From Nitrospirillum pindoramense (GTDB lineage Bacteria; Pseudomonadota; Alphaproteobacteria; Azospirillales; Azospirillaceae), in NCBI RefSeq assembly GCF_007827955.1, contig NZ_VITR01000016.1, forward strand, positions 1-64,000: a stretch of DNA of 64,000 bases, written 5' to 3'. Shown piece by piece: positions 53,466-63,952 of this stretch. The position numbers and the translations under genes were made by a program. The first letter of the stretch is position 1; each line of letters starts with the position of its first letter. The notes beneath the pieces are model-generated. The model was not told the DNA's origin and did not search any database. It worked only from the letters and a program-made list of their open reading frames with translations.

Positions 53466-54064
53466 CCGTGGACACCGCCCGGGCCGATGCCCTCGAAATC
53501 ATCGTCGAGGTCGAGGCCGGTGACTGGGAAGCCACCATCCCCGGGGTCGAGGAGGTGGTGACCAAGGCCGCGCGCAAGGCCCTGGTTCGGGCGCTGGCGG
53601 TGGATGCCGACGCCCTGCCGGAAGGGGAGGGCGAGGTGTCCATCCTGCTGTCCGACAACGCCACCGTGCGCGTGCTGAACCACCAGTACCGGGGCAAGGA
53701 CAAGCCCACCAACGTCTTGTCCTTCCCCATGCTGGGGGACGAGGACGAGGATGAGGACGAGGAATTTGAGCTGCCGGAAGGGATGGACCGGCCGCCCTAT
53801 CTGCTGGGCGACATCATCCTGGCGTATGAAACCTTGATGACGGAGGCGGCGGAACAGAACAAACCCGTCGCCAACCACTTGACCCACCTTGTGATCCATG
53901 GCGTGCTGCACTTATTGGGCTATGATCACATTGAGGACGCCGAGGCCGAGACCATGGAACGGCTGGAGACGGCGATCCTGGCGGACATGGGCATAGCCGA
54001 TCCCTACCGGGACGGTGCCGGCCCCACCCGCGAAGACCCTCAGAGCGAAGAGACCACGCGCTAA
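53462..54064 (+). CDS. ybeY: Endoribonuclease YbeY
   Basis: A 200-residue metal-dependent RNase for 16S rRNA 3'-end maturation. The zinc motif [11 protein letters not shown] has the HxxxHxxxxxH pattern; [18 protein letters not shown] is also conserved. An acidic stretch ([16 protein letters not shown]) is inserted before the [10 protein letters not shown] segment, longer than in E. coli. It overlaps phoH by four bases and is three bases from the CBS protein. Confidence 0.95.
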   Translation: MTVDTARADALEIIVEVEAGDWEATIPGVEEVVTKAARKALVRALAVDADALPEGEGEVSILLSDNATVRVLNHQYRGKDKPTNVLSFPMLGDEDEDEDEEFELPEGMDRPPYLLGDIILAYETLMTEAAEQNKPVANHLTHLVIHGVLHLLGYDHIEDAEAETMERLETAILADMGIADPYRDGAGPTREDPQSEETTR

Positions 54065-54067
54065 ACG

Positions 54068-54994
54068 ATGGCCGATCTTTCCGACAGTCGAACGCCCCGT
54101 GAAGACGGGGCCGAAGATCACGGGTCACTGACCCAGCAATTCCGGGGCTGGCTGCGGGCTGCCCTGGGCGGGCGCGTGGATCCCACGCTGCGCGACACCA
54201 TCGAAGAGCTGATCGAGGACAGCAGCGCGGACGAAACGTCCGTGGGCGGCAATGAGCGCACGCTGCTGGCCAACATACTGAAGCTCCGGGGCCGCACCGT
54301 GGTCGACATCATGGTGCCGCGTGCCGACATCCTGGGCATCGAGGCCTCGATCAGCCTGCCGGATCTGATCCGGCGGTTTTCCGAGGACGCGCACTCGCGC
54401 ATGCCGGTCTATCGCGAGACGCTGGACGATGTCATCGGCATGGTCCACATCAAGGACATCCTGGCGGTGGTGGCCGACCAGCGGCCCTTCGACCTGGAAT
54501 CCATCGTGCGTGAGGTGCAGATCGTGGCGCCCAGCATGCCGGTCCTGGACCTGCTGCTGCACATGCGCCAGGCGCACCAGCACATGGCCCTGGTGGTGGA
54601 CGAGTTCGGCGGCATCGACGGCCTGGTGACCATCGAGGATTTGGTGGAGGAGATCGTCGGCGAGATCGAGGACGAACATGACGACGCGGTGCAGCCGCGC
54701 ATCGTGGAACGCCCCGACGGCACCCTGATCGCCGACGCCCGCCTGCCTCTGGAGGATTTCGAGGCCCGCGTCGGCCCCGTCCTGGACGAGGAGGAGCGGG
54801 AGGAGGTCGACACCCTGGGCGGCCTGGTCTTCTCTCTGGCCGGCCGCATCCCCCGCCGGGGCGAGACGCTGGTCCATCCCTCGGGCATCGAGTTCGAGGT
54901 GGTGGACGCCGACCCCCGCCGCATCAAGCGGCTGCGCGTGCGCAACCTCCCCGCGTCGGCCAGCCAGGACCAGCCCTTGGCGACGGGTTCCTGA
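54068..54994 (+). CDS. corC: Hemolysin/CorC-like CBS-domain protein
   Basis: A 308-residue protein with two CBS domains and a C-terminal CorC_HlyC domain: VVDIMVPRADILGIEA, HSRMPVYRETLDDVIGMVHI, MALVVDEFGGIDGLVTIEDL and VDTLGGLVFSLAGRIP. No membrane domain is present, as in CorC. It is linked to metal-ion efflux or tolerance in other bacteria. The order miaB-phoH-ybeY-corC-lnt is conserved in proteobacteria. Confidence 0.93.
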   Translation: MADLSDSRTPREDGAEDHGSLTQQFRGWLRAALGGRVDPTLRDTIEELIEDSSADETSVGGNERTLLANILKLRGRTVVDIMVPRADILGIEASISLPDLIRRFSEDAHSRMPVYRETLDDVIGMVHIKDILAVVADQRPFDLESIVREVQIVAPSMPVLDLLLHMRQAHQHMALVVDEFGGIDGLVTIEDLVEEIVGEIEDEHDDAVQPRIVERPDGTLIADARLPLEDFEARVGPVLDEEEREEVDTLGGLVFSLAGRIPRRGETLVHPSGIEFEVVDADPRRIKRLRVRNLPASASQDQPLATGS

Positions 54995-55023
54995 CGCCCC
55001 CGTAACCGGAGACCATTCCCATC

Positions 55024-56721
55024 GTGAGTCTGCCCGACCGTCTGGCCCGCCTCGCCACCCGTCTGCGCGAGGGCGGCCGTTGGCGCCGCCTGGGCTTGGC
55101 CGCCCTGCTGGGTGGCCTCGCCACGCTGGCCATGCCCCCCGTGAACGCCATCCCGGTGCTGTGGTTGGCCTTCCCTGGCCTGATTTGGCTGCTGGATGGG
55201 GTGGAGCGTCCGGCCGCCGCCTTCTGGACCGGCCTGGCCTTCGCCTTCGGCCATTTCGTGTTGGGCCTGTACTGGGTGGGGGCGGCGCTGCTGGTCTTCC
55301 CCCGTTTCTGGCCCATGCTGCCCTTGGCCGTGGCCGGCCTGCCGTTCCTGCTGGGCCTGTTCGTGGGGACGGGCACCTTGGCCTGGTGGGCCCTGGTGCG
55401 GCGCTTTCGGATCGGAGGTGGCTCCCGCTGCCTGCTGTTCGCCGTGGTGTGGACGGTGGTGGAATATGCGCGCGGCCATGCCTTCACCGGCTTTCCCTGG
55501 AACCTGATGGGCTATGTCTGGGTCGGCCTGCCCGGCCCAGCGCAGGTCGCCTCCCTGGTCGGGGTTTATGGTCTGACCTTGCTGACGGTGTTGCCTGCCT
55601 GCTTGCCGGCGGTGCTGGCCGATGGTGGCCGCCGTCCCTGGATGGCCCCGGCGGCGGGCCTGGGCCTGGTGGCCCTGATGACCGTCTACGGCATCGCGCG
55701 CGTGCCGGCGGGCGAGGCGCCGCTGGTGCAGGGGGTCATGCTGCGCCTGGTGCAGCCCAACATCCCCCAGTCCGACAAGTGGAACGCGCAGCTGGAACTG
55801 GATCATGTCCGCCTGCTGCTGGCCCTGTCGCGCCAATCGCAGCCCCCGGGGCAGCCCCCCGTCACCACCCTGATCTGGCCGGAGACGGCCGTGCCCTACC
55901 TGCTGGAGGATGAGCCGGAGCTGCTGAAGGCGGTGGGCCAGGTGACGCCGCCGGGCGGCCTGACCCTTACGGGCACCCTACGGCTGACGCCGGCGGGCCA
56001 GCCTGGGGCCGAGGACGGCACCGACACTTATTGGAACAGCCTGGTGGTGGTGAACGACCAGGGCCAGGTGCTGGACCATTACGACAAGGCCCACCTAGTG
56101 CCGTTCGGCGAATACACCCCTTTGCGCCGCTGGCTGCCCCTGCGGGCGGTGGCGCTGGTGTCGCCGGGCAATTCCATCCTGGGATCGGGGCCGGGGCCCC
56201 GCACCTTGGACCTGCCCGGCCTGCCGCCGGTCAGCCCGCTGATCTGTTACGAGATCATCTTCCCCGGCATGGTGACGGCGCAGGAGGCCGGCACCAAGGT
56301 TGCGTCCAAAGGGGATGCGCCCAATGGGGACGCCGCCAAGGGGGGTGCGACAAAAGATGCCTCCCCCCCGGCGCGGCCCCGCTGGCTGCTGAACGTCACC
56401 AACGACGCCTGGTACGGCATCACCGCCGGGCCGCACCAGCACCTGGCCATCGCCACCATGCGCGCCATCGAGGAAGGGTTGCCCCTGGTGCGGGCCGCCA
56501 ATACCGGCATTTCGGCGGTGGTGGATCCCTACGGCCGCGAATTGGGCCGCCTGGCGCTGGGGACGCGCGGGGTGCTTGACCTTCCCCTGCCTGAACCGAC
56601 GATTCAGCCTACGCCTTATGCCCGATGGGGTGATGGCCCCTTGGCCGCTTTACTCTTGGCCGTAATGGGCGTTATCTATTTTTTCACGCTTCGGCTGTAT
56701 CAGGGTAGGCAGTGCCCTTGA
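55024..56721 (+). CDS. lnt: Apolipoprotein N-acyltransferase
   Basis: A 565-residue inner-membrane enzyme adding the third acyl chain to lipoproteins. After several membrane helices, the nitrilase-like domain has the catalytic Glu in IWPETAVPYLL, Lys in HYDKAHLVPFGEYTP and Cys in LICYEIIFPG. Between PGMVTAQEAG and RWLLNVTNDAWYG lies an unusual low-complexity insert of about 30 residues rich in Gly, Lys, Ala and Asp. GTG start. Closing helix at the end. Confidence 0.94.
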   Translation: MSLPDRLARLATRLREGGRWRRLGLAALLGGLATLAMPPVNAIPVLWLAFPGLIWLLDGVERPAAAFWTGLAFAFGHFVLGLYWVGAALLVFPRFWPMLPLAVAGLPFLLGLFVGTGTLAWWALVRRFRIGGGSRCLLFAVVWTVVEYARGHAFTGFPWNLMGYVWVGLPGPAQVASLVGVYGLTLLTVLPACLPAVLADGGRRPWMAPAAGLGLVALMTVYGIARVPAGEAPLVQGVMLRLVQPNIPQSDKWNAQLELDHVRLLLALSRQSQPPGQPPVTTLIWPETAVPYLLEDEPELLKAVGQVTPPGGLTLTGTLRLTPAGQPGAEDGTDTYWNSLVVVNDQGQVLDHYDKAHLVPFGEYTPLRRWLPLRAVALVSPGNSILGSGPGPRTLDLPGLPPVSPLICYEIIFPGMVTAQEAGTKVASKGDAPNGDAAKGGATKDASPPARPRWLLNVTNDAWYGITAGPHQHLAIATMRAIEEGLPLVRAANTGISAVVDPYGRELGRLALGTRGVLDLPLPEPTIQPTPYARWGDGPLAALLLAVMGVIYFFTLRLYQGRQCP

Positions 56722-56982
56722 TGCCCATGCCGGAAGTCCGTGATTGGCCGCACCAGGACCCGTGGCGCCGCCGTTGGGGTTTTTAACCCCGCGATTGTCA
56801 CCGGGATCCGGCGCCGGCCTGTGATCGAATGGATCATGCGCCCCCGCGCAAGGCCCGGTTTCCGGGCAACGGACCGAACAAGGGCCAGGGAGTGGGACGG
56901 TGGGATGCAGGCGGTGCGCCTTGACCGTCCGGGAGCGCTTGGCTTAGGGTCGTAATCGATCCGTAACGTGAGGATTTGGATC

Positions 56983-57453
56983 ATGGAGAGTGCAGTTGTG
57001 GCCCGCCGTTCCACCGGTGGGCGGCCTCGGATCGGGAAACCCAACCCGATCGACGTCCATGTCGGCAGCCGCGTGCGCCTGCGCCGCACCCTGCTGGGCA
57101 TGAGCCAGGAAAAGCTGGGGGAGGCCATCGGCCTGACCTTCCAGCAGGTGCAGAAGTACGAGCGCGGGGCCAACCGCATCGGTGCCTCGCGCCTGTTCGA
57201 CCTGTCGCGCGTGCTGGACGTGCCGGTGTCCTTCTTCTTCGACGACATGGCCGGCGACACGCCGAACGACGTCGTGGATGAGGCCCTGTCCCCGGACATG
57301 GGCTTCGATGCCGACCCGATGGCCAAGCGCGAGACGCTGGAACTGGTCCGCGCCTACTACCGCATTTCCGATCCCGCCGTGCGCAAGCGCCTGTTCGAAC
57401 TGACCAAGGCCGTCGCCAATTCCGGTGTGGAATCTGTGGCCGACGTTGCGTGA
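56983..57453 (+). CDS. XRE-family transcriptional regulator
   Basis: A 156-residue helix-turn-helix protein: VGSRVRLRRTLLGMSQEKLG, AIGLTFQQVQKYERGANRIG and LFDLSRVLDVPVSFFFDDM form the Cro/CI-type domain, with a C-terminal extension of about 60 residues (RETLELVRAYYRISDP). Such proteins are highly conserved across alphaproteobacteria next to metK or in cell-cycle contexts. ATG 56983 has GAGGA upstream; GTG 56968 is an alternative. A terminator separates it from metK. Confidence 0.92.
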   Translation: MESAVVARRSTGGRPRIGKPNPIDVHVGSRVRLRRTLLGMSQEKLGEAIGLTFQQVQKYERGANRIGASRLFDLSRVLDVPVSFFFDDMAGDTPNDVVDEALSPDMGFDADPMAKRETLELVRAYYRISDPAVRKRLFELTKAVANSGVESVADVA

Positions 57454-57491
57454 TGGGGCCCTGCCTCTTGACCGCGCTGTAGAAGCCTGCG

Positions 57492-57533
57492 AAAAACGCC
57501 GCCTGGCTGCATAAGCCCGCGCGGCGTTTTTTT
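57492..57533 (+). terminator. Intrinsic terminator between the XRE regulator and metK
   Basis: AACGCCGC (57495-57502) pairs with GCGGCGTT (57521-57528), followed by a T-run of seven. TATAAA at 57539-57544 just downstream could be a -10 box for metK. Confidence 0.88.
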
Positions 57534-57590
57534 GTCGATATAAAATCGCTCCGCCGTAAATAGCCGTCGTTACATTAGTCGAGGCGTCCC

Positions 57591-58751
<1,161 letters not shown>

Positions 58752-58774
58752 GGTTTGCCCTGTCCTGACGCCGG

Positions 58775-58816
58775 GGGCCTTGGCCGATCGATGGATCGCC
58801 AAGGCCCTTGGCTTTT
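58775..58816 (+). terminator. Probable terminator after metK
   Basis: GGGCCTTGGC (58775-58784) pairs perfectly with GCCAAGGCCC (58798-58807), with CGATC/GATCG possible inside the loop; TTGGCTTTTC follows. The T-run is offset, lowering certainty. Confidence 0.6.
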
Positions 58817-58871
58817 CTGACCGCCTTTCCGCCCCTTGCCCGTCCTTGCCCTTGCCGTCCCTGATCGCATC

Positions 58872-59582
58872 ATGACCGACGACACCCCCGTCCAGCACCG
58901 CCCCCTGCTTTACGGGCGTCGTCGCGGCCGGCCCCTGCGCCAGCATCGCACCAGCCTGATCGATGAGCTGCTGCCGCGCCTGCAATTGGATCCGCCGGCG
59001 GCGGGGGGGATCATCGACCCCGCGACCCTGTTCCCCACCCCCAAGCGCGACCTGTGGTTCGAGGTGGGCTTCGGCGGCGGTGAGCATCTGGCCGAACAGG
59101 CTGCCGCCAACCCCGACATCGGCTTCATCGGGTGTGAGCCCTTCATCAACGGCGTCGCCAACCTGCTGCAGCATGTCGAGGCCAAGGACCTGTCCGGCAA
59201 CATCCGCATCTGTCCGGATGACGCCCGCCCCATCCTGGACGCCCTGCCCGAGGCCAGCGTGGGCCGCGTCTTCGTGCTGTTCGCCGACCCTTGGCCCAAG
59301 CTGCGCCACGCCGAACGCCGTTTCATCGGTCCCGCCAACCTGCCGCGCCTGGCGCGCGTGCTGAAGGACGGCGCCGAGCTGCGCCTGGCCACCGATGACC
59401 AGCAGCTGTGCCGCTGGATGCTGGAACATGCCTGGCGCTACCCTGACTTTGAATGGCTGGCTGACAAGGCGGCCGACTGGCGCGTGCCGCCGGCCGACTG
59501 GGTCCAGACCCGCTATGAACAGAAGGCCCTGGAGGCCGGTCGGGTGCCGGTGTACCTGCGCTTCCGGAGGCGGGATCGTTAG
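58872..59582 (+). CDS. trmB: tRNA (guanine46-N7)-methyltransferase TrmB
   Basis: A 236-residue SAM-dependent methyltransferase making m7G46. The SAM motif is WFEVGFGGGEHLAEQ, with FIGCEPFINGVANLL and VFVLFADPWPKLRHAERRF, the TrmB signature, and TRYEQKALEAGRVP at the C-terminus. ATG 58872 gives family length, though no clear ribosome-binding site is seen. The gene converges with the serine hydrolase. Confidence 0.95.
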   Translation: MTDDTPVQHRPLLYGRRRGRPLRQHRTSLIDELLPRLQLDPPAAGGIIDPATLFPTPKRDLWFEVGFGGGEHLAEQAAANPDIGFIGCEPFINGVANLLQHVEAKDLSGNIRICPDDARPILDALPEASVGRVFVLFADPWPKLRHAERRFIGPANLPRLARVLKDGAELRLATDDQQLCRWMLEHAWRYPDFEWLADKAADWRVPPADWVQTRYEQKALEAGRVPVYLRFRRRDR

Positions 59583-59628
59583 TTCCTCAAGCGCCGGCGG
59601 CGCTGTTGGGCCTACGGCATGATGGGGG

Positions 59629-60696
59629 TCACGCGCGAGGGGCCGCGCCCAGCAGCGCGTCGGCGAACTGGTCCATGGTCTTCTGGGACAAGGCGGTGTT
59701 GTTCATCAGCACCACCGTGCGTCGGCCGTCCAGCCGATGGCCCAGTACCAGGCGATAGCCCGCGGTGCGTCCCGTTTCCCAGCCCGCCAGAACGGTGCGC
59801 CCCTGGATGGTCAGGCGGCGCACCCGTCCGCCCAGGGCGTAGTCCTCGGCGGGCACCTCCACATGGGTCAGCTGGCGGCGGGACTCCACCGTCAGGAAAT
59901 CGGTGTCGAACACCCGGTGGGCGGCGCGCATCAGGTCGGGGGCCGTGCTGGCATAGCCGCCCGAGGCCGCCAGATAGGGCCGGCGGTCATTGCGCCAGCG
60001 GTCAGGCGGATTGACGGTGCGATACGAGGGGGCCGCCGCCGTCAGCATGGCGTCTGTCGCCCCCGTCGCTTTCAGGCCCAGCGGCTCCAGGGTGATGGAC
60101 CGTACCGCCGCCTGGAAGGGCAGGCCGGTCACCCGCTCCACCGCCGCGATGACCACGATCCAGTTCACCGGGTGATAGTCGAACCGGGCACCCGGCTCGA
60201 ACGCCAGATCGCCCTGGCCAAAGCGGGCAAGGGCCTGGGTTGTGGTCAGGTCGGCCTGCAACAGGGTGGGGTCGGCCTTGGCCTGGGCGATGAACAGGTT
60301 GGGCAGGCCGCTGGCATTGCACAGCAGGCGGCGCAGCGTCAGCCTGGCGCCGGTGTCGGCGCGATAGTCGGGCAGGGCCTGGGTCAGGGGCGCATCCAGG
60401 TCCAGCAGGCCGCGCTCCACCAGCTTCAGCACCGTCACCGTGGTCAGCCATTTGCTGATGGAGGCGATGGCGTAGGGGGTGTCGGCCCTGGCCGGCGCCT
60501 TGGCCTCGATATCGGCATAGCCCACGGTGCGGACGTAATCGGGCTTGCCCGCCCGGCCCAGCATGACCACGCCCTGAAATCCGGCATCCCGGACGAAGGC
60601 GTCCACCACGCCGTCAGGATGCTCGGCTGATAAGGCTGGAACGGACAGCAGCGGCAGCGCGGCCCCGGCCTGCAACAACGTGCGGCGATTCAGCAT
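59629..60696 (-). CDS. Serine hydrolase, class C beta-lactamase/esterase family
   Basis: A 355-residue exported protein. The N-terminus LNRRTLLQAG followed by a hydrophobic stretch and cleavage near LSAEH suggests Tat or Sec export. The SxxK motif is SISK (Ser79-Lys82). The usual YxN is replaced by YHPVN, and the KTG region is not standard, so it is more likely an esterase or peptidase than a true beta-lactamase. It overlaps the upstream hydrolase by seven bases. Confidence 0.88.
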   Translation of the reverse strand: MLNRRTLLQAGAALPLLSVPALSAEHPDGVVDAFVRDAGFQGVVMLGRAGKPDYVRTVGYADIEAKAPARADTPYAIASISKWLTTVTVLKLVERGLLDLDAPLTQALPDYRADTGARLTLRRLLCNASGLPNLFIAQAKADPTLLQADLTTTQALARFGQGDLAFEPGARFDYHPVNWIVVIAAVERVTGLPFQAAVRSITLEPLGLKATGATDAMLTAAAPSYRTVNPPDRWRNDRRPYLAASGGYASTAPDLMRAAHRVFDTDFLTVESRRQLTHVEVPAEDYALGGRVRRLTIQGRTVLAGWETGRTAGYRLVLGHRLDGRRTVVLMNNTALSQKTMDQFADALLGAAPRA

Positions 60697-61457
60697 GGGT
60701 CCCCTCCATCCAGCAGCTCACCCACCTGGCGGGTGATCAGGTCCAGATCCTGGGGCCGGGACAGGCGGTGGTCGCCGTCCTTGACCAGGGTGACGCGCAC
60801 GTCGTCATGGGTGATGGCGGCGGCCAGGTCCAGGCTGGTTTGCCAGGGCACGTCGGGGTCGCGCTGGCCGTGGATCAGGCGCACCGGCACCGGCGGCAGG
60901 GCCAGGGGCCGGTCCAGTAGCAGGTGGCGCCGGCCGTCCTCGATCAGGGCCTTGGTGATGGGATAACCCGCGTCATCGTAGAGGGAGGGCTGGCGCCATT
61001 CGCCGTCGCGCTCCAGCGTGGTGCGGGCCTCCGCCTCCATGCGCGCCCACATCAGCCGTTCGGTGAAGTCCGGCGCCGGGGCGATGCCCACCAGGGCGCG
61101 CACCCGCTCCGGCCGGGCCAGGGCGGCCAGCAGCGTGATCCAGCCGCCCATGCTGGATCCCACCAGGATCTGCGGCCCCTCCGTCACCTGGTCCAGTACC
61201 GCGATGGCGTCGTCCGCCCAAGTGCCGATGGTGCCGTCGCGGAAATCGCCGCTTGAGGCGCCGTGACCCTGGTAGTCGAAACGGACGAAGGCGTGGCCAC
61301 GGTCCCGCGTGTAGGCTTCCAAAGCTGTCGCCTTGCTGCCGGTCATGTCGGACTTCAGGCCGCCCAGAAAGACAATTCCGGGGCCGCGTCCGGCGCTACG
61401 TCGATAGGCTATGGTGGCGGCCCCCCGCTGTAAGCTATGTATCGACGTCCCCGCCAT
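60690..61457 (-). CDS. Alpha/beta hydrolase, ABHD10-like
   Basis: A 255-residue hydrolase. The nucleophile elbow is LVGSSMGGWITLL, an oxyanion-type start is VFLGGLKSDMTGSKA, FDYQGHGASSGDF is family-typical and the catalytic Asp/His lie in GQRDPDVPW and GDHRLSRP. Related mitochondrial ABHD10 proteins act as thioesterases; the substrate here is unknown. ATG 61457 has GGGGAAGG upstream. It overlaps the next gene and diverges from the glycosyltransferase. Confidence 0.9.
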   Translation of the reverse strand: MAGTSIHSLQRGAATIAYRRSAGRGPGIVFLGGLKSDMTGSKATALEAYTRDRGHAFVRFDYQGHGASSGDFRDGTIGTWADDAIAVLDQVTEGPQILVGSSMGGWITLLAALARPERVRALVGIAPAPDFTERLMWARMEAEARTTLERDGEWRQPSLYDDAGYPITKALIEDGRRHLLLDRPLALPPVPVRLIHGQRDPDVPWQTSLDLAAAITHDDVRVTLVKDGDHRLSRPQDLDLITRQVGELLDGGDPC

Positions 61458-61472
61458 TTTTGCCTTCCCCGA

Positions 61473-62774
61473 ATGACCTTGACCCACGCTCCCGGCACCC
61501 TAACGGCCTCGACCGACACCGGCAATCCCGCGCCGGCCCCCCATGGGGCCAGTTCCGATGGGACCGCCGATGCCACCGATATCGCCGGTTGGTTTGGCGG
61601 TGGCCGGCCCGTGGTGCTGCAGGTCATCCCCAGCCTGGTGACGGGGGGGGCGGAGCGCGGGTGCATCGACATGGCCGCCGCCCTCATGCGCGCCGGGGGC
61701 ACCGCCCTGGTGGCCTCCAGCGGCGGCCCCATGGCGCGTGAGCTGGAACGGTACAAGGCCGAGCACATCACCCTGCCGCTGGCCTCCAAGAACCCCTTCA
61801 CCATCTGGCGCAACGCCGCCAGGCTGGAATCCCTGATCCGCCAGCGCGGCGTGGACATCATCCACGCGCGGTCGCGCGCGCCGGCTTGGAGCGCCTGGCT
61901 GGCGGCGCGGCGCACCGGCATCCCCTTCGTCACCACCTTCCATGCCCCGTACAACTTCAAGGGCGAGATGAAGCGCCGCTATAACGCGGTCATGGGCAAG
62001 GGTGACCGCGTCATCGCCGTTTCCCGCTTTGTGGCGGAGCATGTGGCGGACAAGTATGGCGTTGGGCCGGACCGGCTGCGCACCATTCCGCGCGGGGTCG
62101 ACACCTTCACCCTGGATCCGGAGCGGGTCAGCCAGGAACGGCTGATCAAGCTGGCGCGCGACTGGCGCCTGCCGGAGGACCAGCGCATCATCCTGCTTCC
62201 CGGTCGGCTGACCCGCTGGAAGGGGCAACTGGACCTGATCGAGGCCATCGCCCGGCTGGGGCGCGATGACGTGCGCGCCGTGCTGGTGGGCTCCGACCAG
62301 GGGCGGACGGAGTATCGGGCGGAACTGGTGGCGCGCATCCGTGAACTGGGCCTGGAAGGCCAGGTCACCATCGCCGACCATTGCAACGACATGGCGGCGG
62401 CCTACCTGCTGTCCGACGTGGTGGTCAGCGCCTCGGCCCAGCCCGAGGCGTTCGGCCGCGTGATCGTCGAGGCCCAGGCCATGGGCAAGCCGGTCATCGT
62501 CACCAACCACGGCGCCGTGGCGGAAACAGTAATTGATGGCGAGACGGGGCTGGTGGTGCCGCCGGGTGACCCCGCCACCATGGCCGCCGCCATTGGCGAG
62601 GCCTTGGCGCTGGACAGCCTGCAACGCCGGGCCCTGGCCGCCGACGCGCGCCGCTTCGTGCTGCAGAACTACACCCGCGAACGCATGTGCGACGCCACGC
62701 TGGGTGTGTATGCCGAGTTGCTGCACCTGCGTGCCACGGTCGGTATGGCGGCCTACCGCAAGGCCGGCCCGTGA
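61473..62774 (+). CDS. Glycosyltransferase family 4
   Basis: A 433-residue GT-B enzyme. After a Ser/Ala/Gly-rich lead, VLQVIPSLVTGGAERGCIDMA begins the acceptor half (GGAE being typical), and the donor half has LLPGRLTRWKGQLDLIEAIA, VVSASAQPEAFGRVIVEAQAMG and TGLVVPPGDPATMA, with the E-x7-E motif. It probably builds surface polysaccharide or LPS core together with the following GT9 gene, whose GTG overlaps its stop. ATG 61437 is an alternative start. Confidence 0.92.
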   Translation: MTLTHAPGTLTASTDTGNPAPAPHGASSDGTADATDIAGWFGGGRPVVLQVIPSLVTGGAERGCIDMAAALMRAGGTALVASSGGPMARELERYKAEHITLPLASKNPFTIWRNAARLESLIRQRGVDIIHARSRAPAWSAWLAARRTGIPFVTTFHAPYNFKGEMKRRYNAVMGKGDRVIAVSRFVAEHVADKYGVGPDRLRTIPRGVDTFTLDPERVSQERLIKLARDWRLPEDQRIILLPGRLTRWKGQLDLIEAIARLGRDDVRAVLVGSDQGRTEYRAELVARIRELGLEGQVTIADHCNDMAAAYLLSDVVVSASAQPEAFGRVIVEAQAMGKPVIVTNHGAVAETVIDGETGLVVPPGDPATMAAAIGEALALDSLQRRALAADARRFVLQNYTRERMCDATLGVYAELLHLRATVGMAAYRKAGP

Positions 62775-63793
62775 CGGTGCCCACCGGGCCCGCGTCCGGT
62801 ACGGAACCTGCGTCCAGCACGGAACGCATCCTGGTCATCCGCCTGGGTGCGCTGGGCGACCTGGTGCAATGCTTCGACGCCTTCCAGGCTATCCGCCGCC
62901 GCCATCCATCGGCCCACATCACCCTGCTGACCGGGTCGGCCTTCGTCGGCTTCGGCCGGACCATGCCCTGGTTCGACGCCGTGTGGGCCGACCCGCGGGG
63001 CCGCAACCCGCTGGCCTATCTGCGCCTGCGCTCCCGCTTGCGCGCCGGCGGCTTCGACACCATCTATGACCTGCAGAACAAGCCGCGCACGGCCCGGTAC
63101 TTCTGGCTGATGGGCCCCGGGCGCCGGCCGCTGTGGTCTGGTGCCGCCAAGGGGGCCGCCTTTCCGCTGCCCCAGGTGGCGGGGCTGCACAACCACGACC
63201 GCTACCGCGTGCAGCTTGAGGCCGCTGGCGTTCCCGATACCGGCCCCGCCGATCTGGGCTGGCTGGCGGGGGAGGTAGGCGCGTTGGCGCCGGAGGGGCC
63301 CTTCGTCCTGCTGGTGCCGGGCTGCTCCCCCCATTTGCCGCACAAGCGCTGGCCGGCGGACCGCTATGCCGCGCTAGGGCGGCGCCTGGCGGACCGGGGC
63401 CTGACGCCTGTCGTGGTGGGCACCGAGGCCGACCGCGACGCCGCCCAAGCCATCGTCCGGGACTGTCCCTGGGCGGTGGATCTGGTGGGGCGCACCAGCC
63501 TGGCCCAGTTGGCCAGCCTGGCGCGCCGGGCCGAGGGGGCGGTGGGCAACGACACCGGCCCCATTTTCCTGACGGCGGCGCTGGGCTGCCCAACGCTGAT
63601 GATCATGTCGCACCACACCGATCCCGCGCGCTCCGCCCCCTGGGGGCCCGACGCCACCTGGATCAAGGTGCTGGACCTGGCGGACCTGGGCGTGGACGCG
63701 GTGGAGACGGCCCTGCGGTTGAGGCCCAAGCCGGATATTGGGCCGGATATCGGGCCGGATGGGGAACCAGACAGGGAAAACGGTGCGGTTTAG
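62771..63793 (+). CDS. Glycosyltransferase family 9 (heptosyltransferase-like)
   Basis: A 340-residue GT9 enzyme like LPS heptosyltransferases. ILVIRLGALGDLVQCFDAF, TIYDLQNKPRTARYF, LLVPGCSPHLPHKRWP and AVGNDTGPIFLTAALG (donor-binding) are typical. The C-terminus ends in a short PDIG repeat. GTG 62771 overlaps the GT4 stop (GTGA). It likely adds heptose or another sugar to LPS core. Confidence 0.92.
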   Translation: MTVPTGPASGTEPASSTERILVIRLGALGDLVQCFDAFQAIRRRHPSAHITLLTGSAFVGFGRTMPWFDAVWADPRGRNPLAYLRLRSRLRAGGFDTIYDLQNKPRTARYFWLMGPGRRPLWSGAAKGAAFPLPQVAGLHNHDRYRVQLEAAGVPDTGPADLGWLAGEVGALAPEGPFVLLVPGCSPHLPHKRWPADRYAALGRRLADRGLTPVVVGTEADRDAAQAIVRDCPWAVDLVGRTSLAQLASLARRAEGAVGNDTGPIFLTAALGCPTLMIMSHHTDPARSAPWGPDATWIKVLDLADLGVDAVETALRLRPKPDIGPDIGPDGEPDRENGAV

Positions 63794-63952
63794 GCCGATT
63801 TTTCCACTTGTTGCGCGTGTCTGTGCCCCGGGCGACACAGCCATGCGGCGCTTATGACCCGCCAGCCGGCTTACCCCCGGGCCCAACGCTTGACAGTTCC
63901 GCCCCCGCTACCCAAAGTCGCCTTTCTTCAATTAGGACAAACCCTGAACGCC

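Noticed and set aside
56776-56790. GGGGTTTTTAACCCC as a terminator of lnt
   Set aside because: A six-base stem with no following T-run; too weak to call.
57534-57590. SAM or SAM/SAH riboswitch before metK
   Set aside because: The leader is short and shows none of the conserved motifs of SAM-II or SAM/SAH aptamers.
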